Assembly (NCBI RefSeq): GCF_000972845.2
Contig: NC_040012.1
Coordinates: forward strand, 9,589,552 to 9,653,551
DNA: 64,000 bases
From: Larimichthys crocea
Lineage: Eukaryota; Chordata; Actinopteri; Sciaenidae
Reading direction: 5' to 3'
Below are positions 27,304 through 41,411 of this stretch, one piece after another. The position numbers and the translations under genes are program-made. A model generated the notes under the pieces. It had not been told where the DNA came from. It ran no database searches and saw only the letters and a program-made list of their open reading frames with translations. Positions within the stretch are counted from its first letter, which is position 1. Every line of letters begins with the position of its first letter.

Positions 27304-30300
27304 CTGTGGAAAATAGATCTGCCTGATGACGAGAGTTTTGGATGGAAACTTCTCTATGACACACACATGACTGATTGCTCTCATCAGCTTTTTTTTTTCT
27401 CTTCTTGTGACTCAGAAAGGTTTGGGAATGGTGAGTTTGAAGGATATCTCACCAGGCAATCCTGGGTTTAGGCCAACCAGCCACAGTGCAGTGCAGCTTG
27501 AGATTCTTGCCCTCCCAGACAGTCTGTCCACGGGGCTTGATGATAAACTCTGGAGGGTGTGTCAGGCTGTCTGGGTTCATTTTCTTACGGAACTCTGTCC
27601 ACTCGTCAATCTACAGCATAACAAAGTGAAGCATACAGCACATTTGTAGGCTTGTATGTGAGAGATTATCTGAAATTGAACCACAATCCACAGCTGAATG
27701 AAAGGGATTTACCGTCCTGCTCAGTTGCATGCGCTCGGCAGATTCCCTGATATGAGTTGTTCTGGTTTTCTTCTCCACTCTGACATGCATGGCCTCCTTG
27801 GCCTCCCTGACAAACAGGTTCCTCATGGCCACATAGTTAATCCCCTCCTCTGTAACATCCTCCTCCTGGGACTCCATCAGACCGCGAACAACATCATGAC
27901 TGGTGACGGGGGAAAAAAACACGTAAGAGCAGTTTACAGTGAATATAATAATAATAAAAATGTACATCATCTATGGTATTGATAACTTTGTATTTAGGAA
28001 TATCAATCAATCAGTTTTGTGTTTTGCAGAGTCCTCACTCACTTGGCTCTGAACACCGGAATGACGTAGCCGATAACTTCTTTGTCCGTGTCCATTGCCA
28101 GGTAGGTGCGTTTGGCTCTCTTAGGTAGTGGGCTCAGTTTAAACACCTCCTGCCCCTTCTTTGTCTTCACAACAGTCTCCTGCCCCTTCTTTGTCTTCAC
28201 AACAGTCTTCTGGCTTCAAGGTGAGATACAATAATCACAACATAATGAGGCATTTCAAAACAGAGCTTATTTACTACAGAACAGCCTCAAAGGATAAGGC
28301 TTAATGTATTCAATGCTTTTCTTGTACTTATAATACTAATTTGTGGAAACGATGGAGTGCACCATTATCTGTATCTGTGCTACGAGTGGGCCTGGCTTAC
28401 ATTGAATGGGGGTGTGAATAATCTGAAGAACTATTTATTATAAACATTGCTATATTTATTGTATTTGTTTATTATAAAATGAATATAGTTTCAGGAATTT
28501 ATTGAGGCCTTTTTATGGATAAAACTATATATTTTGGCCCATTTTCAAAGAAGTTGTGCCATACACAGTCATTTAGTTTTTGTTGGCACTAACATAATTA
28601 CTGCCACTGTTATCCACTGATTGGATATACCTTCTAACTAACTAATCTTTTAACACTCTCACAGTGTAAGCAGATAACACAAACCCAGCTAATTCTGATA
28701 CTAATTGTTTAACTCGTTTAGTTCCAAATAAAGATGAACTTTTGAACTTGAACCTGTAAAAAAAAAAAAGACAGGCAGCACAGGACATTACACCTCTACG
28801 GTACATGCCACATTGGTTCATAATGACAAAAAGGAGATAAAAGATACCTAAAAGAAGGAATGCAAAGCTGATAATGACAAAAATCCACCAACCACCATCA
28901 GCATGAACCAGACTGCTGCAAGTGTGCTAGTTACATAAAGACACATTCAGAATATGATTTAGTCCAGTTGCTCTGAAAATGAAGATGTATTTCTGTCCAA
29001 CCTGCAGGACCCTGACCCATATTACACTCTGACTCATTTACGCTTTTCTCAGCTGGGTATATAAATGTAGCCAGAACGGGTGGATATTCAGCATGAGGGA
29101 ACAGGTTCATTTTAAAGCCCTGCTTCCATTCATAATCGCTGTCAAGTCTGCCCTAGTCTATCCATTTGGCCCAGAGGAGAAGCCGCACAACGTGGCTTTG
29201 ATAAACTCTATTCCACGCTGGCGAGACGGGATCAAGTCGATGGAAAGAGCTGAGCGCACAGCAGAGACAGACAGATGGTGAGAGTCTCCAAAGATTTCTG
29301 CAGAGACGAGAAACTTTTTTTTTTTTTTTTTTTTTCTGCTGACTCACCAGGTGTGTTGAAGGGATGACTTTGGTTCATTGTATAAGAAAGTCAAAAGGTA
29401 TAAAAAGTTTTACTGCCGATATATAAAGAATTTAAATCTTTCAGTCTGAAAAGCGACAGTATGTGTCAATCTTAAGATTTAAATAATAAAAGTACAAATT
29501 TATATGCATGTGTTTATGCAACCAATAAAATTAAATAGAAACAATGATCAATAGATCTAGTGCACATCTTTAAGGGGAATAACAAAAGTCAGCTTGAATA
29601 AATATGGATAATAGCTCAAGAGTTATTAACTGTCAAAGGTCTGTGGGAGCCGGTGTACACAATTTCATGACTTCCATACTGTCACTTTACAGTTGGCCTA
29701 ATGGCATCGTCTCATGTCCTGTCTACAGAAATAGCTCGGCCGTCCATGAATATATCTGGCAGCACTTCACTACAGCTGAAATTCCTTCCCTGACCCCTTT
29801 TAGAAAGCTATCATGGTTCCAACATGTACACTGAGCCCTGCAGCTCGAAGGACAAAGAAACTCGGACCATGTAGCACAATGGAACATACATAATACATAC
29901 AGACTTACGCTTGTACCAGACTTTCAGAACGCTTTGATCGAGCTTCATTGAGTTTAACACAGAACTTCAACTTCAAGTGAGCTTTCTACTGTCTCTCCAT
30001 AACAGTTATTTTCATTATTGGCTAATCTGCCAGTTATTTTCTTAATTAAATGAACTGTTTTGGCATTTTTGGTAGTTAATTAAATATCATTCAACAAATC
30101 TTCACATTGGAAACAAATGTTTTCTTGAAAAAGTAACTTAAAATTAAATCAAAATTGTTTCTGATCAATGTTGATCAACTTTAAATTAACTGACTAATTG
30201 CTTCAACGCATTCTTGTAATTGTGTTATTGTATTCACTGGGATTTGTATTGCTGTATTTTAATATACTGATAGTTTGGAAAAATGGAAAAAATAAAGTAC

Positions 30301-31247
30301 ACAAACAGAATGTGCTCTATCTGTCATATATATAAGCACATTACCGTTGCTGTGTAGATTCCCAGAGCTGTAGACTCAAGACTTGAAACTTGGACTAGAC
30401 CCAGAGTTAAGTAATAAAAATGAGGACCGAAACCTTGACTTGGACTTGACCACTTTGAGACTTTCGGGTCTCAGGTTTTGACCTGGTAAAATCCTTGAAC
30501 AATAAAAAATAACTACGTCAGTGTGCACACACAGACCTTGCATAGCCTCACAGCTTGAATATTCAATTGTCAGGCCTTTTCATCGAATTGACTCGCTTTA
30601 AGCTTTGTACAAACACAATTAACACAGCTTTGAAAAGACAAGCTGGTATTGATCAGCACTCAGAGGCCTGAGAGATTTATATCCTGGTTTGTAATTTGCA
30701 TATAAAAGACCCAGAAGATCTTAAAAAAAAACAAGCTGTTCTGTAACAGCCTTAGAGAGAAAGGTACGTGTCCTTGTAAATATATGAAACCCTGACATCA
30801 TTAAAAGATGAACACCTCTGAGCAGATGAAGACGAGCAGAGAGACAGCACCCACTCTCCATGAAAACACACTTTGAACTGCATGTCTTTTCTCTCTCCTG
30901 CTGCTGAACACACTTCACAACGGACCCAAAGTACAGTGTTGAATATTTGAAAGAGGTCTGCTTGAATGCATTCACCACCTCTGGGGTCTACAGAAGTGAC
31001 AGGTTACATTCACCGAACCTTCACAGTTTTCAAATATCAACCATCGCAAGTATTTTGGACCTTGCGCTTGTGTCACTCCCATCCTCTCTTACCGACGGCT
31101 GGTGGTCTCGGTGGTCTTGAGAGCCGAGAACGCCTGCTGGCTAACAGACGACTTGGTGCTGAGGTGATAGCTGCTCTCATAGTGATGCTGCTGCTGTTCC
31201 TGCCGCTGATGCTGCAGCTTCTGCACCACTTGTACTGATCCTGACAT
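13545..31247 (-). CDS. myom1: Myomesin-1, sarcomeric M-band cross-linker (complete)
   Basis: Myomesin bridges thick filaments at the sarcomere M-band, binding myosin and titin and dimerising through its last Ig domain. There are 36 coding exons: 31247-31093, 28213-28043, 27899-27713, 27610-27453, 27197-27105, 26948-26860, 26544-26500, 25966-25805, 25688-25527, 25015-24874, 24241-24042, 23949-23893, 23802-23678, 23430-23247, 23059-22885, 22109-21988, 20996-20800, 20676-20550, 20006-19822, 19675-19561, 19352-19196, 19026-18920, 18543-18499, 18291-18155, 18066-17922, 17690-17631, 17545-17478, 17382-17257, 16300-16213, 16102-16064, 15878-15773, 14990-14827, 14682-14646, 14420-14398, 14000-13945, 13805-13545. 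They sum to 4470 nt (1489 aa plus stop). Layout: low-complexity head 1-171; Ig 185-290 and 300-407; five FN3 410-950; five Ig 951-1489. Markers include PPEFIIKPRGQTVWEG, FRVRAVNMAGVS and SGKYALLVKNKYG. It is shorter than the human long form because the head is short and no EH segment is found. The family call is firm; which teleost paralogue it is cannot be told. Confidence 0.96.
22306..22387. repeat. 41-bp tandem duplication in a myom1 intron
   Basis: Two adjacent near-identical copies of a 41-bp unit beginning TTAGTAATAAAGCACACCC, between myom1 exons 16 and 15. No function is evident. Confidence 0.85.
24340..24720. repeat. Probable dispersed retroposon remnant in a myom1 intron
   Basis: The stretch containing GTAGCCAGTGGAGTTTGATG and GTAATCGAGCTGCGAGATGA reads like a widespread fish interspersed repeat (3' region of a LINE-type element) by recall. 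No ends or target duplication were identified, so the family is not named. Confidence 0.4.
27269..27301. repeat. (TG)n microsatellite in a myom1 intron
   Basis: About 16 TG repeats immediately 5' (on the minus strand) of the exon at 27197-27105. Confidence 0.9.
28213..31092. other. myom1 first coding intron, about 2.9 kb
   Basis: No alternative exon or repeat family could be supported. A T-rich run lies at 29316-29334. One minus-strand donor-like site near 29346 has no matching acceptor in frame. Confidence 0.5.
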
Positions 31248-33400
31248 CCTGAAGGCCACTCCGCCAACTTATTATATCAGACTTTACTTTCCAGCTCTGT
31301 AAACCAATCTCATTGTTATTATTACAGATTTCTGAATTGTGGGGGGTTAGTTTGGAGCATGAGATGGCGATTAGGTATTAAGGATGGTGGTTGTTAAGGT
31401 GATGTCGTGATTTTTGTCTTGCGTGAGCAACTAAAGCGCCAGCTCTGGTTAAGATCTAGTTCTACTAGAAGCAACAGGGAGGGAATAAACAGCGGCAGCA
31501 TCGATGTCTCAGCACTCTACCTCTTGGTTTTGTGTCTTCAAGGATAATTTGAGAATTTGAACCTCCACAGGTGGAATGGAAAACAAAATGTGGTGTGATG
31601 TTATCAGATCTGGTAATTATCCAGTGGCTGATGGTTGCATTTGGGAATATCTTAAATATTTTGAGGCTTTGGGTCAATCAGTAACAGATATAACAGGTAC
31701 TGAGGCTGCAACTAATGATTATGTTAATTAACACCTGGACTATTTTAAATTAATAATTAATAATGGTTTTTAAATAGTAAATGGCCTAAAGCCAATGTTG
31801 ACATATTCAAACTGCTTGTTTTGTTCGACCAAAAGCCCCAAACTATTCAGCTGTCATAAAAAACAAGCACTTTTTCCACATCTACATAGCTGGAACCAGT
31901 GATTCTTTTTGCATTTTTGTTTTATTGAATTGTTTATTGAGGTTGTTGGATTAATTTTTAAACAGTCAATGAATCATGTCAGCACTGCGAGTTATACAGC
32001 TTAAAAACATGAGCCCAATGGGCCCTGTGGGCCCGGCCTATGTCCAGTTTAATAGTCATAGGCATTATGTAACCACAGATAAACGAGGTAAATATAAAAT
32101 TTTGAGACAAATGTATTTTATGATAGTTATGTCCTTGAACAACACCTGCTAAAGTCTTCATTTGTGAAGAGGTACAAACCGTAAACTGAACTGCAGGTCA
32201 TGAAGGCACAGAGTGCATGAAGAGAACATCTGAGTCATGAAAACTTTTTGATTGTTTGAGCATAACCAAGAAGTTTTCCAAGAAGTTTTCCAAGAAGTTT
32301 TCATCTTTTAGGATGAAATTTCACTTCAGTGACACATGCAGTCTAATCTAGGACACAGTAGCCAGAAAGAACAAAACCTGGTTAGTATAAGGGACAATAT
32401 CTGAATTAAAGCACATGATTAAACCAAAATAAAATCAATAAAGTGGTTAAAAAAGGCCTCAGGCCTTATTGAGTCAGGCTTTAAAAAAAAAACTCAGTGT
32501 GACATAAGCCAGTAGAGGAATTACTCAGCATTAGAGACAGACTTATTAATAGAGAAAAAAATATTTTATATGTCACTCACCACAACTAAGAATTCAACCA
32601 ATCCACAAGAGTTGAAAATGAGAGAAAAGGTGTGCTATTCCAAAAAAGTAGCTAAAGGAAGCCCAGGTCCAGGCAAAGCAGCAGGGTGAGGGGCAGTGGA
32701 CAGGACGGCAGTCCACAGAACAAAAATAATGCTGCCACTCGGCAGAATGCACAAGACACCGTCAGGACCTTTTAAGGCTGGGACGGCTTTAAATTTAGAC
32801 CATGAAGAAGGACCCAGGCGAGCTGAGGAGCCTCTGCTGGGCCTGTGCTGGGAGCAATGGGGAGGAAATGTGGTGAAGTCGATAAAAGAGGAGCTGCACT
32901 TCTTCTAATGGCTGTTATCAGTCTAATGTGTTTCAAACAAAGTGCCCCAGTTTTGTGCCACACCACCAAATGTGACTCTAAAATTAAAAATTTAATTTTT
33001 TTTTAGTTTTTCCAACTTCATAGTTTGTGCCCAATGTGCAGTCATTTAAATGTTGTACACTGCAATTAAATGTTACACAAATAGTGAAATAATAAATAAT
33101 AAACTTGAGTCATGCTTTTGGTGGGGGGGGCTTTTGTTGGTGACTGCTGACACCTGCTGGCGGCGCATCTGAACTACACCATCTGTCGTTTGGACAAATA
33201 TAAACATAAAGTAATAAAGAAGCTGTCTCTGTGTGGTTGTGTGAGTGTAAAACAACATAAACAAATCTATTTTCGTCCTTCCACTCATCGATATTTAATC
33301 ACATGTGTATAAAAATAAACAGACACGTAGGTAAACATGGAATATTCTAGGCCTGGCTTTGGGCGGCTGTGATTGGTCCGTTTGGCCCAGAGGAAATAAA
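31248..33400. promoter_or_regulatory. Shared upstream region of divergent myom1 and myl12
   Basis: About 2.1 kb separates the myom1 ATG (minus) from the proposed myl12 first exon (plus), so the two genes are head to head. The myom1 5' UTR and promoter must lie here or further right but could not be placed. A 12-bp unit CCAAGAAGTTTT occurs three times in tandem at about 32266-32302. No coding gene was seen. Confidence 0.4.
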
Positions 33401-33480
33401 ACATTGATGGTTCCTCCTCATCAGCTTGTGGATGCTCTCTCTCTCTCTGTGGCGTTAAAGCTCGTGTTTGTGTCTGAGGT
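33330..33480 (+). promoter_or_regulatory. myl12: myl12 promoter and non-coding first exon (predicted)
   Basis: The sequence GCTGTGATTGGTCCG contains an inverted CCAAT box near 33370, followed by an A/T-rich GGAAATAAAACATTG. A CT-repeat run at 33438-33450 and a donor GTCTGAG|GTGGGTGA near 33480 suggest a short non-coding exon 1 that splices to the exon carrying the ATG at 35081. The transcription start is not resolved. Confidence 0.45.
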
Positions 33481-35887
<2,407 letters not shown>

Positions 35888-36188
35888 TGACAGAAGCAGC
35901 TCCGGGGGGTTTATTCTGTACATTGTGTATCTTTTAATGGGTCTTCACTTTAGAACTGCTATATCCTGTTATCTGGCTCATGACAAGCTTCACTGTGGTA
36001 CAGCTCACTGAAGGTTAATTGTTTAAGCTGCTTGTTGGACCATACCTCTGAACAACCCCTCCCCTTCTCCAACTCCTCAACCTTACTCCCAAAGCTCATT
36101 TGCACATCTGTTGAAAAGCCCACTAAAGGGTCAGTTTGTATAAGCTAGTTAAGATGTATGAGAAAGACCCTCATGGATAAAAGCTGGA

Positions 36189-36194
36189 AATAAA
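36189..36194 (+). terminator. myl12: myl12 polyadenylation signal
   Basis: AATAAA lies about 300 nt after the stop codon, with an ATTAAA at about 36260 as an alternative. The bag1 transcript approaches from the other side, so the two 3' ends lie within roughly 100 nt. Confidence 0.7.
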
Positions 36195-36302
36195 CAGAAA
36201 CAAGGAGTCTTGTCATTGTGACTGGTTTGCTTTTACTGAATCGTTTGTATTTTGTAGGAAATTAAAAGATTAAAACTGCGTTCTGACATGAATCACCAAT
36301 GC

Positions 36303-36308
36303 TTTATT
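36303..36308 (-). terminator. bag1: Candidate bag1 polyadenylation signal
   Basis: TTTATT on the plus strand (AATAAA on the minus) gives bag1 a 3' UTR of about 880 nt that ends just beyond the myl12 polyadenylation site. The genes are therefore tail to tail and nearly touching. Confidence 0.5.
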
Positions 36309-36477
36309 CATTTTTCCAGAAGATTTCTTTTTTTTAATTTTAAAACAAAAGCAAAATCAATGTGTCCGTCCCTGTGATGCAAGACCAATTCCACAGTTCA
36401 CATTAATTAAAAAAGATTACGCAGGATCAGTCACTGGATTTAACAAAAGGTGCTGACTCAATGTAGAGTGATAAATA

Positions 36478-36782
36478 TACACTAAATGGCCAAAAGTATG
36501 TGGACAGCAGGCTGTTTTTTTTAAATGTTTGGGCTAAGGTTGTAACAATTATTTTCCAGATTTATTTATAAAATGCTCATTTTATCTAATGCCTTTGAAG
36601 AAATGGTTTCCCCCAGTTTGCTGATGAACTTGACTGGCCTGCACAGAGCTACGACCACTGGGATGCCTAACATCAGAGCCTGACCTCACTGATGATCCCT
36701 GCTGCTAGTCTCCTAAAATCCTGTGCTAGTGGCAGGGATTAATGCTGTTTGGGTGTCCACATACTTCTGGAAATGTGTGTAC
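36478..36782. mobile_element. Tc1/mariner-like MITE in the bag1 3' UTR
   Basis: The left end TACACTAAATGGCCAAAAGT and the right end, read in reverse complement as GTACACACATTTCCAGAAGT, are imperfect inverted repeats that both continue into ATGTGGACA. Internal text GAACTTGACTGGCCTGCACA resembles the C-terminal transposase region of Tc1-like elements, by recall. The length of about 305 bp suggests a non-autonomous deletion product. It sits within the predicted bag1 3' UTR. Confidence 0.7.
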
Positions 36783-37184
36783 AAACTGCCACAGTTGGTA
36801 TATCAGAACAAGAAGAAAAAAACAAACCTATTTTCTCTGTTATTGGACACTTTGTGAGTTACTAGGGGAACCGATAACTTGATAAGATTGGATTCTTTAC
36901 ATAATTAGCCACAATTCAAAGCACCTCTGATCCTTTCACAGAGTGACTGTGGTTACAATATCTCAAGGAGCACTTCATGTGTCTTTAACCCGGAGAACGT
37001 AGCCCAGCTGTGCCCAGGATCGGCGCCGATAACCAGCCTCCTCTTCTGTTCACAGGGTTCTCTTTCATACACGTCACGTCAACAATAAATAGACAAGGAG
37101 CTGCTCCACACTTGAAGTTTTCTGTACATTTTGCAGTTGCTCACAGAGCAATGTATAGCACACAGTATAGAAGATTTTGTAGCT

Positions 37185-39059
37185 CTACTCCGCCAGGGCA
37201 AGATTTTTCGACTGGATCTTTGATAGGTGGTCTGATATACAAGCCTCGATCTTGTCACACTGGGCCAGGAAATCCTATTGACAGAAAATAATAACGTTTA
37301 ATTATAACAATATTCTGATTTTCAATGAAAACATTTGGTTGACACTGACCTGCACTGTCTTTACAAGTCCCTTTTTCTTCATCCTGCAGTCGTTGAAATT
37401 TTCTGGGAGACTCTGTTAAAAGAAGGAGTTTGTTGTTTTCTAGTGTGACATATGATAAATGAAACATGCACACAAGAATAAACACACGAGCCAAAATCAA
37501 TTACCAAAGCATCGATCTGCTCCAGGATCTTCATGAACTGTTCCGCTGCTATTTTCACTCTGTGGTCTAGTTTACCCAGCGCCTCTGCTTGGAGGTCTTT
37601 GGCCAGGAAACCCTGTGGAAGAAAATGGGTGATAATTAGAAACTGAACAATTTTGCATCCTAAAAAAACAAAACTGATAATTAATTGCTTACATTCTTGA
37701 GTCCGGTCAACTCCCCGTCTACCTTCTCCAGCTTTTTAGCCGTCTGCTCCACAGATTTCTCAATGTCTTTAAGCTTCTTCAGTTCAGCTTCTTCCTCAGG
37801 ACTGTTCTGTTTTTAGATAATTGTCGGTATTTGATTACATATACTGTCATATACATATACCGTCACGCATCGTAGACATCACACATGTGAAGGCCTTACC
37901 CGCTTTCCAATCAGCATGAGTTTACAACCTTCTTTTATTCCATAGCTGGACAGACTCTCCTCCATGTCCTTCAGTGATTTTCCTGAAATGCCAGGATGGA
38001 TAGGGAAAGGTTAGAGCTGGATATGTCATATAACATTCAAGCTCACTTGACTGTGAAAGAAAAAAAGAGAGAAACCTACAACAGTCTACCTTTAAAGATG
38101 AGTTTCTGTGAGGTCTGTGGGACTCCAGTAGCTTGAGTGAGAGCATCTGACAGGTCTTTGACAATGGGGCCTTTGCCATCATCCTGGCCGGTTAATGTGA
38201 TGCTGTGCTTTGTAGATCCTGGAGTGAGAGTGAGAAATTATAGCTTCAAGTGTAAAAATGTTAGCATAAGGACTTCCCTGAGTGGATTTTCTTTTTTATA
38301 CCGGAAAAAAGTGAATTACTTGGATGTAAACACGATCATTCCGATTGATAATTTTCATCGCTCTAGATATAGTTAGTAAATGTTACCCTTGAGGATTAGG
38401 CAAAAGTGTTTGAGCATACACTGATCATATATTACAGAAACATCATTCTACAGCAGGGGTGTCCAAACTTCTTTTAAAGAGGGCCAAATCTGACAATGTG
38501 AAGATGCCCGGGGGCCAATACTAACATTTTAAAAATGAAAAAATTACCAATAAAGAGTTACATACAAACGCACTGTTCTGTAACAATTTTATTTTCATTG
38601 TCACAATTATTTTTAAATGGGTATGTAACCAAATCTAAACCAGTGAGGCATGAACAAATCTAAAAACCAGTTCCTCCTTTCTTTCAGATCTGGAGTCAAA
38701 TAACAAAGAATAAATTTTCTGAACCTCGTGTTCATTCTAAACATGACATTATGAGTGATGCAAAGTCTATTAACATTTAAGTTTAAAATCACTCTTGCTC
38801 TTGTCTTTAACTAAATAATTCAGAAAGTAATATTTTGTGTCACATCTACAGATATATAACACCAGCAGTTATGTCCTTAAAGGTTCAAATGCTTTGTTAA
38901 GTCGACCAAAAAAGCCAAGTCTTCCAGCCATTCAGTATCTGACAATCCTAGCAGGACATAAATAATATATTATAAAAATGAACCTTTGAGCCGCGGGACT
39001 TTGGACATGCCTGTTCTACAGTGATGTCTAATTCATATGTATATATTTATATAGGTAGG

Positions 39060-39128
<69 letters not shown>

Positions 39129-40059
39129 CTTTATAACACCTGCACCACCTGATCATGTTGTAGTCCTGTTCATGTCTTATTTTTTCTATTTTATTTCAAT
39201 TATACCTTGCAGTTATTATTCATATTATGGTCACTTTATTTTGTAATATTATTTATATTATGGTCACTACTCTTGCAGTAATATTATTATTTGTATCATG
39301 GTCACTTTCTTTGCAATATTTCTTACTCTATGGTCACTTTACATTACAATACTCTTTTTATACATCATGCCACTTTTATCCTCAGTACTTGTCTGTTTTT
39401 GAAGGTTGATTGTTTTGCCTTTTCTACTTTTTTCTAATTCTGTAGTGTATGCTACACTTTCCTCTGCTGCTGTAACAAGTAAATTTCCCTGTGGTGGGAT
39501 GAATAAAGTATATCTAATCTAAATCTAGACAGACAGACAGACAGACAGATGGGAAATTAGTCCGGTATATTCGAATAAAATACTGAGGTAGAAAAAAATA
39601 AAAACACAGAATGGGACAAGAAAAAAAAACACAAAATAAACAGGTAGATAAGGTACAGTGGCAAGATGATGGTAATAGTACTGATGATATAATGGCATAT
39701 AATAACAATAATAACTGTAACAGTATATAACAATAATAATAATATATCTATAGAGACACACATAGAAATGTGTCTTATATTTAGCCTTCAGTCAAAAAAA
39801 TACTTTTAAATTAAAATGTCAGGTGTATTTAAACGGTTTAATCATACACATTAACGCATTAAGAGGTCAATGTTTCTTTGATTATATTCAATTAAACATT
39901 AAAGTTAAAACACATTAGCCACAGGAGCTAACCCTTTCCTCGCTACTCGAGCGCTGGTTGGTTAAACTCACATCTCCACGTCTATCTATCGTCTGTTAAT
40001 AATCAGGCAGAAATCGTATTACCGTATGCAACTGTCACTGTTATCGTCTGCTCTGACAT
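37185..40059 (-). CDS. bag1: BAG1 co-chaperone (Bcl-2-associated athanogene 1)
   Basis: BAG1 is a nucleotide exchange factor for Hsp70/Hsc70. It links the chaperone to the proteasome through its ubiquitin-like domain and to survival signalling. Coding exons: 40059-40023, 38218-38090, 37982-37900, 37806-37693, 37612-37505, 37412-37350, 37274-37185, together 624 nt (207 aa), close to the short human isoform. Exon 1 encodes only [12 protein letters not shown]. The ubiquitin-like fold spans about residues 5-82 ([21 protein letters not shown]). The helical BAG domain spans about 100-180, with [20 protein letters not shown] and SLPENFND. All phases agree. No upstream in-frame extension comparable to the long isoform was identified. 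bag1 is the neighbour of chmp5 in human, and a chmp5 exon occurs 17 kb away here. Confidence 0.96.
38454..39013. mobile_element. Non-autonomous hAT element in bag1 intron 1
   Basis: The left end is CAGGGGTGTCCAAACTT and the right end is GACTTTGGACATGCCTG, an imperfect inverted pair. It is flanked by an 8-bp direct repeat TTCTACAG at 38446-38453 and 39014-39021, the hAT signature. The 560-bp A/T-rich interior shows no transposase frame. Its termini differ from those of the element at 11950-12407, so it is a separate family. Confidence 0.88.
39051..39128. repeat. (TAGA)n microsatellite
   Basis: About 18 tandem TAGA/GATA units in bag1 intron 1, immediately after the hAT element. Confidence 0.92.
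39140..39550. repeat. Retroposon-like tail with internal imperfect repeats
   Basis: A roughly 45-bp unit containing TATGGTCACTTT recurs about four times between 39,225 and 39,370. The block ends GTGGGATGAATAAAGTATATC, followed by a (CAGA) run at 39,530-39,549. The tail matches that at 11,800-11,825, which suggests a shared fish retroposon family that I cannot name. Confidence 0.5.
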
Positions 40060-40182
40060 TTTGTTGTTTTTGTTTTGTTTTTTAAAATCACAGCAAGAGA
40101 GAAACACACCGCTAACTGTGACATTAGCCGAGGAGCTAACTACTTCCGGCACAGACAGGAAACAGTTCTTCGTGCGGTTGTA

Positions 40183-40211
<29 letters not shown>
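40183..40211. repeat. Poly-T run upstream of bag1
   Basis: About 29 consecutive T residues between the bag1 start and the tRNA gene. Confidence 0.9.
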
Positions 40212-40214
<3 letters not shown>

Positions 40215-40466
40215 GGAACGATAAATACACACAAAATACACACACACACACACAAATTGCGCGATATAAAGTGAGAGCATTTAAGTTACGCGCACATATA
40301 TCGTATAAAAACAAAACTTGTTTGTGTTTTCACCGCATTGTTTGTGGTTTTTAACACCAAAGAAGTGTTGTCATATTCAAATAATCATCGTCAAACGTGT
40401 CCAAAGTTTCCTTAAGAGATGGATATTTTCCGTGCAATAACACGACGCTCCAGAGTTCGTGCAACC

Positions 40467-40558
40467 GGCTCTGTGGCGCAATGGATAGCGCATTGGACTT
40501 CTAGTCAAGCACTTGAGGAGTGATTCAAAGGTTGTGGGTTCGAGTCCCACCAGAGTCG
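40467..40558 (+). tRNA. tRNA-Arg (anticodon TCT) with 19-nt intron
   Basis: The acceptor stem GGCTCTG pairs with CAGAGTC plus discriminator G. The A box reads TGGCGCAATGG and the B box GGTTCGAGTCC. The anticodon loop is CTTCTA, and the intron follows position 37 at 40504-40522, the canonical site. Removing it gives exactly 73 nt with a paired anticodon stem (TTGGA/TTCAA). A TTTT pol III stop lies at 40562-40565. Intron-containing tRNA-Arg(TCT) is known across vertebrates. Confidence 0.97.
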
Positions 40559-40565
40559 CACTTTT

Positions 40566-41411
40566 AAACAGTGATTTCAGAACTGTGAGATACATCATGC
40601 ACGTTTCCAACAAGGTCCTTGTGGGCATGAATACTCAATAAGACATGAACTAACGTGACTTTGAGACAGCATATATACGCTTAGTGAGAAAACAAATTAC
40701 ATTTTCTGTAATAAAAAACAAAAAAAGTCCAAACAAATATGTTGATACTAAACGTATTAGTGATATATTCACTGACAATGTGTTTCTTTGTTTGTTTTCC
40801 GACAAAATGCAAATTTTTTTAATATACTCTCCCCTCTCAGTAACTCAGTATTAATAACATTTCACCTAACATTTAAAAAAAAACATTTTAACCTAACCCG
40901 CATCGGGACGGGAACTCAGGTCTCATGTGCGACAGTTCTGCTGTTTGTAAACATAATGTTTTATTCACACAAACATACTTTATCTTTGAACATAACCCAG
41001 GCGATTACCTTGTCACCACAACGCAATTATAAACATATAAATATAATATAGCAGGGCTGCCAAGAATGTTCAATTAGCACCGAGGACACTGCTGTCATAT
41101 CTTTGATATTTCTTCTGATAATTTGGGTTTTAGCAACTCAGGTAGACTTAAAAACTGTGTCTTTATAGGCTGATTTCAGCATATGATTTGTATTCCTGGC
41201 ATTGTGGGAGATGGTTTGAAACAGCATTTATACATATAGGTGAAGAATTAATACGCTTATTAAATGGTGTTTTAAAATTAGATTTAGGATTAAGATTTAG
41301 TTAAACTATTGTAACTTGCAATAAAGTCTGGGTACAGTAGACGGCGGGACCTCTGGGAATTTGTTGGGCGCCAACATGTTGGTTGAACCTTTACAAATAT
41401 TAATAAGCACA
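40566..41411. other. Region between the tRNA and the duplicated unit
   Basis: A/T-rich sequence without a supported gene. From about 41310 to 41455 it matches 47,500-47,642, including a shared segment TTGAACCTTTACAAATATTA, so the duplication boundary probably lies a little left of 41412 in this copy. Confidence 0.5.

Noticed and set aside
29300..29360. Minus-strand donor-like site in the first myom1 intron
   Set aside because: No acceptor gives an in-frame exon of sensible length.
32266..32302. Three AAGAAGTTTTCC-like units considered as heat-shock elements
   Set aside because: GAA and TTC blocks are spaced by 3 nt rather than the 2 nt needed for a heat-shock element.
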